Part shown: positions 28,613-37,496 of the stretch, one piece after another
Layout of the letters: the number at the start of each line of letters is the position of its first letter
Numbering within the stretch: position 1 is the first letter of the stretch
Assembly (NCBI GenBank): GCA_025041175.1
Contig: JAKCFJ010000003.1
Coordinates: 372,001 to 436,000, forward strand
Source: Halobacteriales archaeon YIM A00010
GTDB lineage: Archaea > Halobacteriota > Halobacteria > Halobacteriales > Haloarculaceae
Direction of reading: 5' to 3'
Length of the DNA: 64,000 nucleotides
Program-made: the position numbers and the translations under genes
Notes under the pieces: generated by a model
Told to the model about the DNA's origin: nothing
Seen by the model: only the letters and a program-made list of their open reading frames with translations
Database searches by the model: none

Positions 28613-28636
28613 CGGCTGGCCGTCGTAGCCGTGGTC

Positions 28637-29539
28637 ATGTCGATTCTGATCGACGCCGACCCTGGCTGTGACGACGCTCTGGCGATTCTGCTTGCACTCG
28701 AGAGCGGTCTTGACGTAGTCGGTCTCACGACAGTTGCAGGCAACGCTCCCGTCGAGGACACCACTCACAACACACTCGCCATTCTCGAGTTCCTCGATTA
28801 TGATCTCCCCGTCGCCCAAGGAGCGGACCGTCCGCTCATCAAGCGACAGGACACCGCCGAATTCATCCACGGAGAGAATGGGATTCGTGGAGAGCTCCCC
28901 GACCCATCCAGTAGAACGGTCGATGAGTCAGCGGCGGAGTTCATCGTCGAACGCGCCCGCGAGCACGGTGATCTGACGATCGCAGCGCTCGGCCCGCTCA
29001 CGAATCTCGCCCTCGCGCTTTCGATCGACCCACAACTACCGAAATTCATCGATCGAGTCCTGGTAATGGGCGGGGCGGTAGCGCACGCGGGCAATCGCAC
29101 CCCTGCAGCCGAGGCGAACCTCCACGCCGATCCCGACGCCGCGAGCCGTGTTCTCCAGTCCGCTGATCCCACCTTCGTTCCGCTCGACGTGACTTCACAG
29201 GCGATCCTCCGGCCCCAGCGGCTCGAACTGCCCGCAACTGCTCGTGGGGAAACGATCCGTGAGTGGCTCACCTACTACCCCGAGGATAGCCGCAAGCAGT
29301 TCGATTACGCGGGATCTCCGATTCACGACGCCGCCGTGATCGCTCATCTCACCGATAGCGTACTGACCACCGAGAGGAGTTATCTACAGATAGAAACCGA
29401 CGATAGTCCCTCACGCGGCGCGCTCGTCTCCGACGAGTTCGGTGTTGCCAGCGAGCCAGCGAACGCCTCGCTTGCGACCGACATCGACGAACAACGGTTT
29501 CGTGACGCGCTCAGAGGAGCGATCGAGACGACTCTCTAG
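28637..29539 (+). CDS. inosine-uridine preferring nucleoside hydrolase family protein
   Basis: The 300-residue protein opens with the calcium-binding motif DADPGCDDALAIL and has VGLTTVAGN, LGPLTNLALAL, VMGGAVAHAGN, ANLHADPDAASRV and HDAAVIAHL, the standard nucleoside hydrolase blocks. It should cleave ribonucleosides to base and ribose in the cytoplasm. The gene ends by a 4-bp overlap with the convergent ATP-binding gene of an ECF importer, suggesting that the transporter brings in its substrate. Confidence 0.86.
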   Translation: MSILIDADPGCDDALAILLALESGLDVVGLTTVAGNAPVEDTTHNTLAILEFLDYDLPVAQGADRPLIKRQDTAEFIHGENGIRGELPDPSSRTVDESAAEFIVERAREHGDLTIAALGPLTNLALALSIDPQLPKFIDRVLVMGGAVAHAGNRTPAAEANLHADPDAASRVLQSADPTFVPLDVTSQAILRPQRLELPATARGETIREWLTYYPEDSRKQFDYAGSPIHDAAVIAHLTDSVLTTERSYLQIETDDSPSRGALVSDEFGVASEPANASLATDIDEQRFRDALRGAIETTL

Positions 29540-31233
29540 TCGACACGATCGAACAAACCGTCGATCGAGAGCACCGTTTTCGAGAGACCGAGTCGAGCGC
29601 CGATTCGGGTAATGACTGGCGGATCGACATCCGTTTCGGCGAGCGTTTCGGCCCGACCGAACACCTCACGGGGTGTGCCATCGAGCAACACCTCGCCAGC
29701 CCCGAGTGCGATCACGCGGTCTGCGTGCCGGCGCGCGAACTCGACATCGTGGGTAATGATGACGACGAGCGTGCCCGCCGCGACCAATTCCTCGACGGCC
29801 GTCCCGAGTAGTTCGATCCCGGGAGCGTCCTGTCCGCCCGTGGGCTCATCGAGGACAACGATGGGGGTGTCCATCGCCAGCACGCTTGCAACAGCCACTA
29901 GTTTTCTGCGGGGCATCCCCAGATCGTAGGGGTTGTCTTCGCGTACATCATCAAGTTCGAGCCGCTCGATCGCGCGCTCAGAGGCCTCCTCGATCCGGTC
30001 CTCGTCGTAGCCGAGGTTCGTCGGACCGTAGCGAATCTCCGCTTCGACGCTCTCGTGAAAGAGCTGATCGTTGGGATTCTGAAAGGCGAGCCCAACGTGG
30101 TGGGCGAGCTGGGCGACGCGAGCGTCGCGGGTGTCCGTTCCCTCGATCCGTACCGCGCCCCCTGTCGGATCGAGCAGGCCGTTGAGGTGCTTGACGAACG
30201 TCGTCTTGCCGGCACCGTTCTGTCCGACGAGACAGACACACCCAGCGTCCATCGACAGCGAGATCCCCGAGAGCGCCTCGACGCCGCCCTCGTACTCGAA
30301 GCGGACATTCTCGAAGTCGATGGGCGATTCGTCCACTCCCGGTTCGGGCTTCGTCTGTCTCGTTGTTCCCCCGTCTGCGGCCGGTGTCTCGACGTGTGGA
30401 CGAAGTTCGGAGATGGCAGCCTCGACCGACAGCGCCACTGGATCGTCGGGATCGACGTAGCCCTCCTCTCGGAGGCGAGTTCCGACCCGCACTGCCTCCG
30501 GTACGTCGACCAACGCCTCGATACCCGGTTCGGTCAACACCTCGGCGGGCGGGCCGTCGTGGGCGATTCTTCCATCATCCATGACGAGTAGCCGATCGAG
30601 GTGTGGCGCGAGTCGATCGAGTCGTTGACTGACGACGATGACGGTGTACCCCCGTGATTTCATGTTGGCGACGATATCGAAGACTGCTTCGGCACCGTGG
30701 GGATCGAGTTGCGATGTCGGTTCGTCGAGAACGAGAACGTCCGGTTGCATCGCAAGCACCGAGGCGAGTGCGACCCGTTGGGACTGGCCACCAGAAAGCC
30801 GCTGTGGGTTGCGGTCGATCAGCTCCTCGATCCCAACCCGACGCAGGCTCTCGATCGAGCGATCGACGATCTCCTCGCGCCCCAGTCCGAGGTTTTCGAG
30901 GCCGAAAGCGACCTCCTCTAGTACCGTTGTGCTCGCGCCCGTCAACTGGTCGAACGGGTTCTCAAAGAGCATTCCCACCTGGCCAGCGAGATCACCGATC
31001 GAGGCGTCCGCGATGTCGGCTCCGCCGACGACGGTCCGACCGTCGAGTGCGCCATCGAAATAGTGGGGAATGTATCCTGGAACCAGCCGGCAGAACGTGG
31101 ATTTGCCGGCATCGCTCGGGCCCGCGATCCCGATGAAACTGCCGGAGTCGATTTCACAGTCGATATCCTCGACCGCAGGACTCTCCCCGGTTCGGTACTC
31201 GTAGGTGACGTTCTCAAAGACGATCCGGCTCAT
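29536..31233 (-). CDS. ECF transporter ATPase, two fused ABC domains
   Basis: The 565-residue protein holds two ABC domains. Domain 1: Walker A GPSDAGKST, signature LSGGQSQRVALA, Walker B VLVLDEPTSQLDPHG. Domain 2 (from about residue 305): Walker A GQNGAGKTTF, a degenerate signature (YDLGMPRRKLVAVAS) and VVLDEPTGGQD. This tandem layout is typical of energy-coupling-factor ATPases of the YkoD type. It lies 55 bp downstream of the T component in one operon with the S component. Confidence 0.86.
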   Translation of the reverse strand: MSRIVFENVTYEYRTGESPAVEDIDCEIDSGSFIGIAGPSDAGKSTFCRLVPGYIPHYFDGALDGRTVVGGADIADASIGDLAGQVGMLFENPFDQLTGASTTVLEEVAFGLENLGLGREEIVDRSIESLRRVGIEELIDRNPQRLSGGQSQRVALASVLAMQPDVLVLDEPTSQLDPHGAEAVFDIVANMKSRGYTVIVVSQRLDRLAPHLDRLLVMDDGRIAHDGPPAEVLTEPGIEALVDVPEAVRVGTRLREEGYVDPDDPVALSVEAAISELRPHVETPAADGGTTRQTKPEPGVDESPIDFENVRFEYEGGVEALSGISLSMDAGCVCLVGQNGAGKTTFVKHLNGLLDPTGGAVRIEGTDTRDARVAQLAHHVGLAFQNPNDQLFHESVEAEIRYGPTNLGYDEDRIEEASERAIERLELDDVREDNPYDLGMPRRKLVAVASVLAMDTPIVVLDEPTGGQDAPGIELLGTAVEELVAAGTLVVIITHDVEFARRHADRVIALGAGEVLLDGTPREVFGRAETLAETDVDPPVITRIGARLGLSKTVLSIDGLFDRVD

Positions 31234-31288
31234 GCGATTACCTCCAGAGCACAGCTCTGGCGTATTCGCACTCGATTACGTTGCGCTC

Positions 31289-32131
31289 TCATGCGATCAC
31301 CCAGCCAGCGACGGCGAACACGGCGAGGGCGGTCAGCCACCGCAGTGCTCGACCGAATCCCGTATCGCGCACCTCCAGCAGATATGTGCGCTCGCCTGAT
31401 CGCGTGAATCCCCGCGATTCGAGCGCGAGTGCCCGCGTTTCGGTGGCGATCAGCGTGCCGATCAACAGTGGAGACATCAGCGCGATGTACGAGCGGACAC
31501 GCTGGCGGAGCGTCGCGGACGTATCCAGTCCGCGGGCTTGCTGGGCCACGAGGATCGATTGGGCGCGCTCTTGCATCTGTGGGATGAACTGCAAGGCGGC
31601 CATGAAGACGTAGGCGATCTTGTTCGAGACGCCCTTTTCCATCAGCGCGATGGTCATCTTCTTCGGATGGGTGGTGATGATCGTTCCCAAAAGTGCGATC
31701 ATCAACACCGTGAGCCGGAAGAGAATCAACAACGCGAACTCGACTCCCTCGACGTAGAAGACGAGCTGGTCGATCACTGGAACGCCGATCGCAACGAGGA
31801 TCGACTCGTTTTCGGGATAGAACAGCCCTTGAATGAGGATGAGCGATAGCGCAAGCGGTGCTCCCACGGCAACGAGCACCGTTCCCACCGATCGGGCGGC
31901 ACCCGCCGCCGCGACGAGCGCGAACAGCGCGATCGAGAGCAACAGCGGCCCGCGGAAATCGGGAAGCAGAAAGACGATCAGAACCAGCCCGACGCTACAG
32001 ACGAGTTTCGTCACCGGATTCAGCCGGTGGAGGAGGCTCGATCCGGGCTGGTATTCGAAGAGAGTATCGGAGCCATCGGCACCTTCGATGAGTGTTTCGA
32101 CGTCTCTCTCCGCGTTCATACTACCGGTCAT
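31289..32131 (-). CDS. ECF transporter transmembrane T component
   Basis: The 280-residue EcfT/CbiQ-type protein has five to six hydrophobic segments and the two cytoplasmic Ala-Arg-Gly-type coupling motifs, AQQARGLDT and ALESRGFTR. It couples ATP hydrolysis by the fused ATPase to the substrate-binding S component. ATG 32131 overlaps the S gene stop by four bases (ATGA), which fixes the start; the longer frame reading into ecfS is rejected. Confidence 0.85.
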   Translation of the reverse strand: MTGSMNAERDVETLIEGADGSDTLFEYQPGSSLLHRLNPVTKLVCSVGLVLIVFLLPDFRGPLLLSIALFALVAAAGAARSVGTVLVAVGAPLALSLILIQGLFYPENESILVAIGVPVIDQLVFYVEGVEFALLILFRLTVLMIALLGTIITTHPKKMTIALMEKGVSNKIAYVFMAALQFIPQMQERAQSILVAQQARGLDTSATLRQRVRSYIALMSPLLIGTLIATETRALALESRGFTRSGERTYLLEVRDTGFGRALRWLTALAVFAVAGWVIA

Positions 32132-32748
32132 GAGAGTATGCGCTGTCCGAACGATGGTCGGTATCGATCGGGTACTGACGTTGCGATGACGTACGCGATC
32201 ACGACACACGCAGCTTTGTCGACCGGCTCGATGACGAGCTGGGAGCCCAGCGCCGCAATCTCGATGTCGAAGCCTGCCGCAAGGAAGATACCGACGATAA
32301 TATCCGGGGCAGTACCGGTTATTCCGCCGAAGATCCAGACGAGCAGCGGCCACCCAACCAGTACCGAGGTGGTTGCGACGGCGACGGCGACGCCGGCGAG
32401 TTTCAGGTAGTCACGACGCTCGCGGATCAGGAACCAACCCCGCTTGGCCAGATAGCCGGCGACGAGCGCGATCGCCGCTTGGGTCGCTCCGAACGGCAAC
32501 ATCGTGGGTGAACGAACCACCGACAGTACGACATTGGTCAGGACCCCGCCGACGGCCGCGACGAGCGGGCCGGCGAGGATCGCAAGCAAGAGCGTGCCGA
32601 TCGAATCCAGAAACAACGGGATCCGTAACACGTTCGTGAGCGCGCCACCGACGACGTTGATTCCAACCGCGACCGGGATCAATACCCATGCGAGCGTGGT
32701 GAACCGTCCCGAAATTCGGTCCGTGATCGTGATCGATTCCCCTGCCAT
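32128..32748 (-). CDS. ECF transporter substrate-binding S component
   Basis: The 206-residue protein has about six membrane segments (VLIPVAVGINVVGGALTNVL, SIGTLLLAILAGPLVAAVGG, GWPLLVWIFGG, AACVVIAYVIATSVP). It is first in the S-T-A operon. The substrate cannot be read from sequence alone; the convergent nucleoside hydrolase makes nucleosides the leading guess. Vitamin precursors are an alternative, because the fused ATPase resembles YkoD of HMP/thiamine transporters. Confidence 0.78.
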   Translation of the reverse strand: MAGESITITDRISGRFTTLAWVLIPVAVGINVVGGALTNVLRIPLFLDSIGTLLLAILAGPLVAAVGGVLTNVVLSVVRSPTMLPFGATQAAIALVAGYLAKRGWFLIRERRDYLKLAGVAVAVATTSVLVGWPLLVWIFGGITGTAPDIIVGIFLAAGFDIEIAALGSQLVIEPVDKAACVVIAYVIATSVPDRYRPSFGQRILS

Positions 32749-33076
32749 TATCGGTCCCTCCGGTCACACTGTGATGAGTGAGTTGTTCCCATCGTTCACA
32801 GGCATAGAGCGAGCTCCCCTTAACAGTTTTCCCCGTCAATTTGTCGTTGTTTCGTTAAGTTCCTGTGACTAAACGCGCACGAGACGTGATCGATGCGGCG
32901 TGAAATCCTGCGACTCTGGCGGAACGGGTCAGAGAAAACATCAAAATACTGATTGAGACGAATGCCTCTGTGACCGCTGCGCAGACGGGGCCAAACCGAG
33001 GATGTCCACACCGTTCCCGCTACCGTCAGTCCGTGACAACACAACGCATATTACGGCCGAACAAGACGGCCACAAC
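32749..33076. promoter_or_regulatory. divergent intergenic region between the ECF operon and the Gfo dehydrogenase
   Basis: It must contain both promoters. The stretch 32820-32870 is AT-richer than the rest. No structured RNA or riboswitch could be assigned upstream of the S component. Confidence 0.35.
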
Positions 33077-34159
33077 ATGGATCTGCAAGCACTCGCAGAC
33101 GATTTCGACCGACGGGACTGGCAGGAAACGACCGAAACGGACGATCCGGTTCGCTTTGCGATGGTCGGTGTTGGGTGGTGGACTCGTGAGCAGGCGATGC
33201 CCGCCGTGGTAAGCGCGGACCTCTGTGAGACGACCGTCCTCGTCAGTGGCGACCGCGCGAAGGCCACGGACGTCGCGGCGACGTCGGAGACCGTCGAACA
33301 CGCCCTCACGTACGAGGAGTTCCACGACGGAATGGCGCGTGACGCCTACGATGCGGTTTACATCGTCACACCGAACGCACGTCACCTCCCGTTCGTTGAG
33401 ACGGCGGCGGCACTCGACAAAGCGATTCTCTGTGAGAAGCCGATGGAGGCCACGATAGCGCGCGCCGAACGGATCATCGAGGTCTGTGACGAACACGACG
33501 TGATGCTGATGGTCGCCTACCGGATGCACACCGAACCGGCGATTCGACGAGCGAAAGAGCTCATCGACCAGGGCGTCATTGGAGATCCGCTGTTCGTCCA
33601 CGGAAATATGACCGAGCCGATACTCGATCTCGTGCCCGATCCCGACCAGTGGCGGCTTGATGGTGAACTCTCGGGTGGGTGTGCGGTCATGGACATCGGG
33701 CTGTATCCATTGAACACGAGTCGGTTCCTGCTGGAGGAAGACCCCCTCCGAGTCCGTGGAACGGTCGCCTCGGTTCGAGAGGAGTTCGAGGACGTTCCGG
33801 ACGAACACGGCGCGTTCCAACTCGACTACCCGGGCCACGTGTACGCCGTCTGTACCGCCAGCCAAAGCGCATACTCAGCGAGTCACATCTCCGTTCTCGG
33901 AAGCGACGGCCGGCTTCGCGTCGAACCGGCGTTCTATCCGTGGAATGACCGCGCACTAACGGTCTCTCGCGGTGGGACGACCGTCGAAATCGACTTCGAG
34001 CAGGTCGACCAGATGGAGGAGGAGTTCGAGTACTTCTCCCATTGCCTACTCACGGAGACAGCGCCCTACGCCGACGGCGAGCACGGACTGGTCGACATCG
34101 AGGCGATCAAAGCCGTGTACGACGCCTCGGAATCCGGAAAGACAGTGACGCTCGATTGA
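33077..34159 (+). CDS. Gfo/Idh/MocA family oxidoreductase (D-xylose 1-dehydrogenase-like)
   Basis: The 360-residue protein has an N-terminal Rossmann motif FAMVGVGWWTREQA, the catalytic-site CEKPMEATI (Glu-Lys-Pro), a VAYRMHTEPAIRRAKELI helix and the conserved GGCAVMDIGLYPLN segment. It strongly resembles haloarchaeal NADP-dependent xylose/glucose dehydrogenase Gfo6. ATG 33077 (MDLQALADDFDRRDW) matches that family's start. With the following lactonase-like and dehydratase-like genes it suggests an oxidative, non-phosphorylating sugar route. Confidence 0.8.
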   Translation: MDLQALADDFDRRDWQETTETDDPVRFAMVGVGWWTREQAMPAVVSADLCETTVLVSGDRAKATDVAATSETVEHALTYEEFHDGMARDAYDAVYIVTPNARHLPFVETAAALDKAILCEKPMEATIARAERIIEVCDEHDVMLMVAYRMHTEPAIRRAKELIDQGVIGDPLFVHGNMTEPILDLVPDPDQWRLDGELSGGCAVMDIGLYPLNTSRFLLEEDPLRVRGTVASVREEFEDVPDEHGAFQLDYPGHVYAVCTASQSAYSASHISVLGSDGRLRVEPAFYPWNDRALTVSRGGTTVEIDFEQVDQMEEEFEYFSHCLLTETAPYADGEHGLVDIEAIKAVYDASESGKTVTLD

Positions 34160-34228
34160 ACTGAACCCCGACCACCCAATCCGATCGGCACCAAAGCTTT
34201 TTGTTCTATCCCAATCGAGAAGGGTGGT

Positions 34229-35095
34229 ATGATACGACCGACCTGGGGTGAGTGGTTCATCCGCGACGAGGTCGAAGACGCTTCTGTTGACGACGGTGTT
34301 ATCGTCTGGTATCTGGGCTGTAACGGATTCATCCTCCGATCACGGACGACGACGCTGTACATCGATCCGTACTTCGGCGCGGGGGACCCGCCGAACATTA
34401 TTCGCATGATTCCCGTGCCGATGGACCCCTCGGACGCAAGCATCTGCGACGCCGTCCTCGTCACCCACGAACACATCGATCATATGCACCCCCCGTCATA
34501 CGGACCGTTGATCTCGGATCTCGGTGCGGATCTGTACGCGCCCGCGGCCTCCTACGAACAGCCCGACTTCGACGGTGACGTTCGATCCCCTTCGACGCGG
34601 CAGAACGAAATCGCGGTCGGCGACCGCTTTGCTGTCGGCGACTTCACCGTTCACGTCCGGGGAGCGAACGATCCGGACGCCATCGAGCCAGTGAGTTACG
34701 TCATCGAACACGACGCTGGAACGTTCTTCCACGGCGGCGACAGTCGACCGGCCACACCGTTTCGGGATGTGGGTGCGAATTTCGATATCGATGTCGGTGC
34801 GCTAGCATTCGGCTCCGTCGGAACCATTTACGAGCCAGAGAGCGGCCACGGCGAGCGAACGCGGTGGTACATGGACGAGAACCAGATAATCGAGGCTGCA
34901 AACCAACTCCAACTCCCTCGGCTCGTTCCGTCCCATCACGATATGTGGCAGGGCGTTGGTGCGGACCCGAAGGTCCTCCACGAACACGCCCGTTCCCACG
35001 AACATCCACGCAGTATCGAACCACCCCACGTCGGGTGTTCGTTCCGGCTTGACGAGCCCGGTATTCGCCGGATCGGAGCACTTCAAACCGAGTGA
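34229..35095 (+). CDS. MBL-fold metal-dependent hydrolase, UlaG-like
   Basis: The 288-residue protein has the metallo-beta-lactamase motif THEHIDHMHP, a metal-bridging Asp in FFHGGDSRP and a late VPSHHDMW. UlaG-type proteins hydrolyse sugar-acid lactones such as L-ascorbate 6-phosphate. Its place between a sugar dehydrogenase and a sugar-acid dehydratase fits a lactonase in the same pathway. A CTTTTTG box about 28 nt before ATG 34229 implies its own leaderless promoter. Confidence 0.75.
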   Translation: MIRPTWGEWFIRDEVEDASVDDGVIVWYLGCNGFILRSRTTTLYIDPYFGAGDPPNIIRMIPVPMDPSDASICDAVLVTHEHIDHMHPPSYGPLISDLGADLYAPAASYEQPDFDGDVRSPSTRQNEIAVGDRFAVGDFTVHVRGANDPDAIEPVSYVIEHDAGTFFHGGDSRPATPFRDVGANFDIDVGALAFGSVGTIYEPESGHGERTRWYMDENQIIEAANQLQLPRLVPSHHDMWQGVGADPKVLHEHARSHEHPRSIEPPHVGCSFRLDEPGIRRIGALQTE

Positions 35096-35127
35096 GGCTC
35101 CCGTGGCTTGCGACGGCGGTGGATACA

Positions 35128-35133
35128 TTTATT
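35128..35133 (+). promoter_or_regulatory. TATA box of the enolase-superfamily gene
   Basis: TTTATT is centred 28 nt upstream of ATG 35159 and favours that start over the in-frame ATG at 35108. Confidence 0.45.
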
Positions 35134-35158
35134 ACCCTGTCATCGGAAGTCGTTGCCA

Positions 35159-36334
35159 ATGCCACCAACGGTCACGAAAATCGAGAGTCGGGAGTTCGAG
35201 TATCCGCTTGCGGACGTGGGAACCGACGAACACGGGTTCAACCTCGTCTACGCGCCAGGCGAGACGACGATGCGAACGCTCTTCGGTGTCAAGATCCACA
35301 CCGATTCGGGTGTCACCGGCGAGTACGTCGGTGGGAATTCACCAGCAGCAGCCCAGTACAACATCATCTCGGAGTATCTGATCGGGAAAAATCCCTTACA
35401 ACGCGAAAAGCACTGGTCGGAGATCAAACGCGCACTCCGGAAGTACGACCGAATGGGAATCGGACCGATCGATATCGCGCTGTGGGATCTTGCCGGGAAG
35501 CTCTACGACGCTCCGATTCACGAGTTGCTCGGCACCTACCGCGAGCGTATTCCGGCCTACGCGTCAACGTACCACGGGGACGATGCCGGTGGCCTCGACT
35601 CTCCAGAGGCGTTTGCCGACTTCGCGGAGGAGTGCCGAGATCGGGGGTTCGGTGGCTTCAAGATCCACGGGTGGGGCGGCGGCGACGAGCACCGTGACTT
35701 GGACCGGGAGATCGAAGCGATCCACGCTGTCGGTGCGGCCGTCGGTGACGAAATGGATCTGATGCACGATCCCGCCTGTGAACTGGAAACGTTTGCCGAC
35801 GCACTCACGCTCGGGCGTGCGCTCGACGAGGAAGGGTTCTTCTGGTATGAGGATCCCTTTCGGGATGGTGGCATTTCCCAGCACGCACACCGAAAACTTT
35901 CTCAAAAGCTAGACACACCGCTCCTCCAGACCGAGCACATTCGCGGGCTGGAGATCAAATCCGACTTCGCCGCAAACGGCGCTACGGACTTTCTGCGGGC
36001 GGACCCGGAGTACGATGGAGGGATCACTGGCGCGATCAAGGTGGCACGAATGGCCGAAGCCTTCGGGCTGGACGTGGAGTTCCACGCACCAGGTCCCGCC
36101 CAGCGCCACTGTATCGCCGCCTGCCGTAACTCGAACTACTACGAGATGGCGCTGGTTCACCCCGACTGTCGGAACACCCAACCCCCCGTCTACGAGGGTG
36201 GATACTCGGATTTGATGGACACCGTTGATGACGAGGGCACCGTCGCGGTGCCCGATGGAGCAGGGCTCGGTGTGGTCTACGACTGGGAGTACATCGAGGA
36301 CAACACGACCGGGAGCGTCCACACCTACGAGTAG
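35159..36334 (+). CDS. enolase-superfamily sugar-acid dehydratase (mandelate racemase group)
   Basis: The 391-residue protein has a capping domain and a barrel with a Lys-x-His motif (GGFKIHGWG), metal ligands in MHDPACE, YEDPF and QTEHIRG, and a catalytic His in FHAPGPAQRH. This layout belongs to acid-sugar dehydratases, which turn an aldonate into a 2-keto-3-deoxy acid. The exact sugar is unknown; xylonate, arabinonate, gluconate or galactonate are possible. Confidence 0.8.
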   Translation: MPPTVTKIESREFEYPLADVGTDEHGFNLVYAPGETTMRTLFGVKIHTDSGVTGEYVGGNSPAAAQYNIISEYLIGKNPLQREKHWSEIKRALRKYDRMGIGPIDIALWDLAGKLYDAPIHELLGTYRERIPAYASTYHGDDAGGLDSPEAFADFAEECRDRGFGGFKIHGWGGGDEHRDLDREIEAIHAVGAAVGDEMDLMHDPACELETFADALTLGRALDEEGFFWYEDPFRDGGISQHAHRKLSQKLDTPLLQTEHIRGLEIKSDFAANGATDFLRADPEYDGGITGAIKVARMAEAFGLDVEFHAPGPAQRHCIAACRNSNYYEMALVHPDCRNTQPPVYEGGYSDLMDTVDDEGTVAVPDGAGLGVVYDWEYIEDNTTGSVHTYE

Positions 36335-36932
36335 GGCTCGTGGGTGCCGACGCTTCGGCACAAGAGCGCGTAGTATCCATTTCATTGGTGTCAATAACAC
36401 ACGTCGGCGTACCATTCGTAGAGGCTTTGTCTGTAGCCACACCTCGTCACACAGCGTGTGCCACAAGACGATACAAACCACACATTTCCCCAATAATTTG
36501 TCCGGAATCCCACTCTGCCACACAACGTGTGGAATCGGACAAGAAATGACACACGCACACAACAGCCCAACACGCATCCGAAAACCATTCACACAATCCT
36601 CGACTGGTGAAATTATTGTCGAGTCGGAACAGTTCCAGAAGACGTTCCGTTCCGGTCTGGTCGACGTTGGTGCTATCCGCACAGTCCTCACCCAGCGACC
36701 ACTGCCCATAATATAATAAAAATAATATTTTTGCGTTCGTTTGGGGGATTGAGAACGTCGTAATCGGATCCACAGACGAAACCTGGCTGTTTCAACCTGT
36801 GGCTGTCGGAGGTCTGGGAAACGGCTGCATCAATAAACGCATTTTATTTCAACCCATTATGTAGTCAAAACCTCAACAATTTATTTATTCCCGGCTGTGT
36901 GAGTACGGTGTAACGGGCGCAGTGACCCGCAG
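36335..36932. other. intergenic region upstream of the molybdenum hydroxylase operon
   Basis: No gene is convincing. It contains two similar dyads, CACAC-AGC-GTGTG at about 36451 and CCACAC-AAC-GTGTGG at about 36516, and AT-rich stretches (36706-36735, 36835-36895) of which the last, AACAATTTATTTATT, may be promoter for the downstream operon. Confidence 0.4.
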
Positions 36933-37496
36933 ATGTACACAATGCAAGTGGATCTAGCGATCAATGATCAGCAAGAGCAACTCGACGCATCGAAATCGGA
37001 CAGTCTCCTAGACGTGCTACGCAAGCAGGGCCGTACGGGAGCCAAACGTGGCTGTGATACTGGTGCGTGTGGATTCTGTACGGTCCTCGTCGACGGTGAG
37101 CCGGAGAAGTCCTGTATCGTGCCGGCAGCAAACGCTGACGGGTCGACGGTCGAAACCATTGAGGGACTCGGAAGTCAGTCCGACCTCCACCCCATCCAGC
37201 AGGCATTCGTTGACAACTTCGCCCTCCAGTGTGGGTTTTGCATCCCTGGGATGATCATGCGCTCGAAGGCGCTCTTGGCGGAGAATCCCGATCTAACGGA
37301 GGCGGAGGTCCGCGAGGCGCTTTCGGACAACCTCTGTCGCTGTACCGGGTACAAGAAGATCGTTAGAGCCGTACTCGACGCCGCTGACGGGGTAGACGAC
37401 ACCTCCACATCGGTCGTCGCCGACGGCGGTCATCTCGGTGTCAGCAACGCCGATGGCGCGTGTGGCTGCTGTCACGATGGGGGTGATAGCGAATGA
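36933..37496 (+). CDS. molybdenum hydroxylase 2Fe-2S small subunit
   Basis: The 187-residue protein carries both 2Fe-2S clusters of the CoxS/XdhC group: GCDTGACGFCTV plus a following Cys, then QCGFCIPG and NLCRCTGY. The C-terminal 30 residues with CGCCHDGG are an extra Cys-rich tail. It passes electrons from the Mo site of the partner large subunit. An alternative start is ATG 36942. Its stop overlaps the start of the large subunit gene. Confidence 0.86.
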   Translation: MYTMQVDLAINDQQEQLDASKSDSLLDVLRKQGRTGAKRGCDTGACGFCTVLVDGEPEKSCIVPAANADGSTVETIEGLGSQSDLHPIQQAFVDNFALQCGFCIPGMIMRSKALLAENPDLTEAEVREALSDNLCRCTGYKKIVRAVLDAADGVDDTSTSVVADGGHLGVSNADGACGCCHDGGDSE

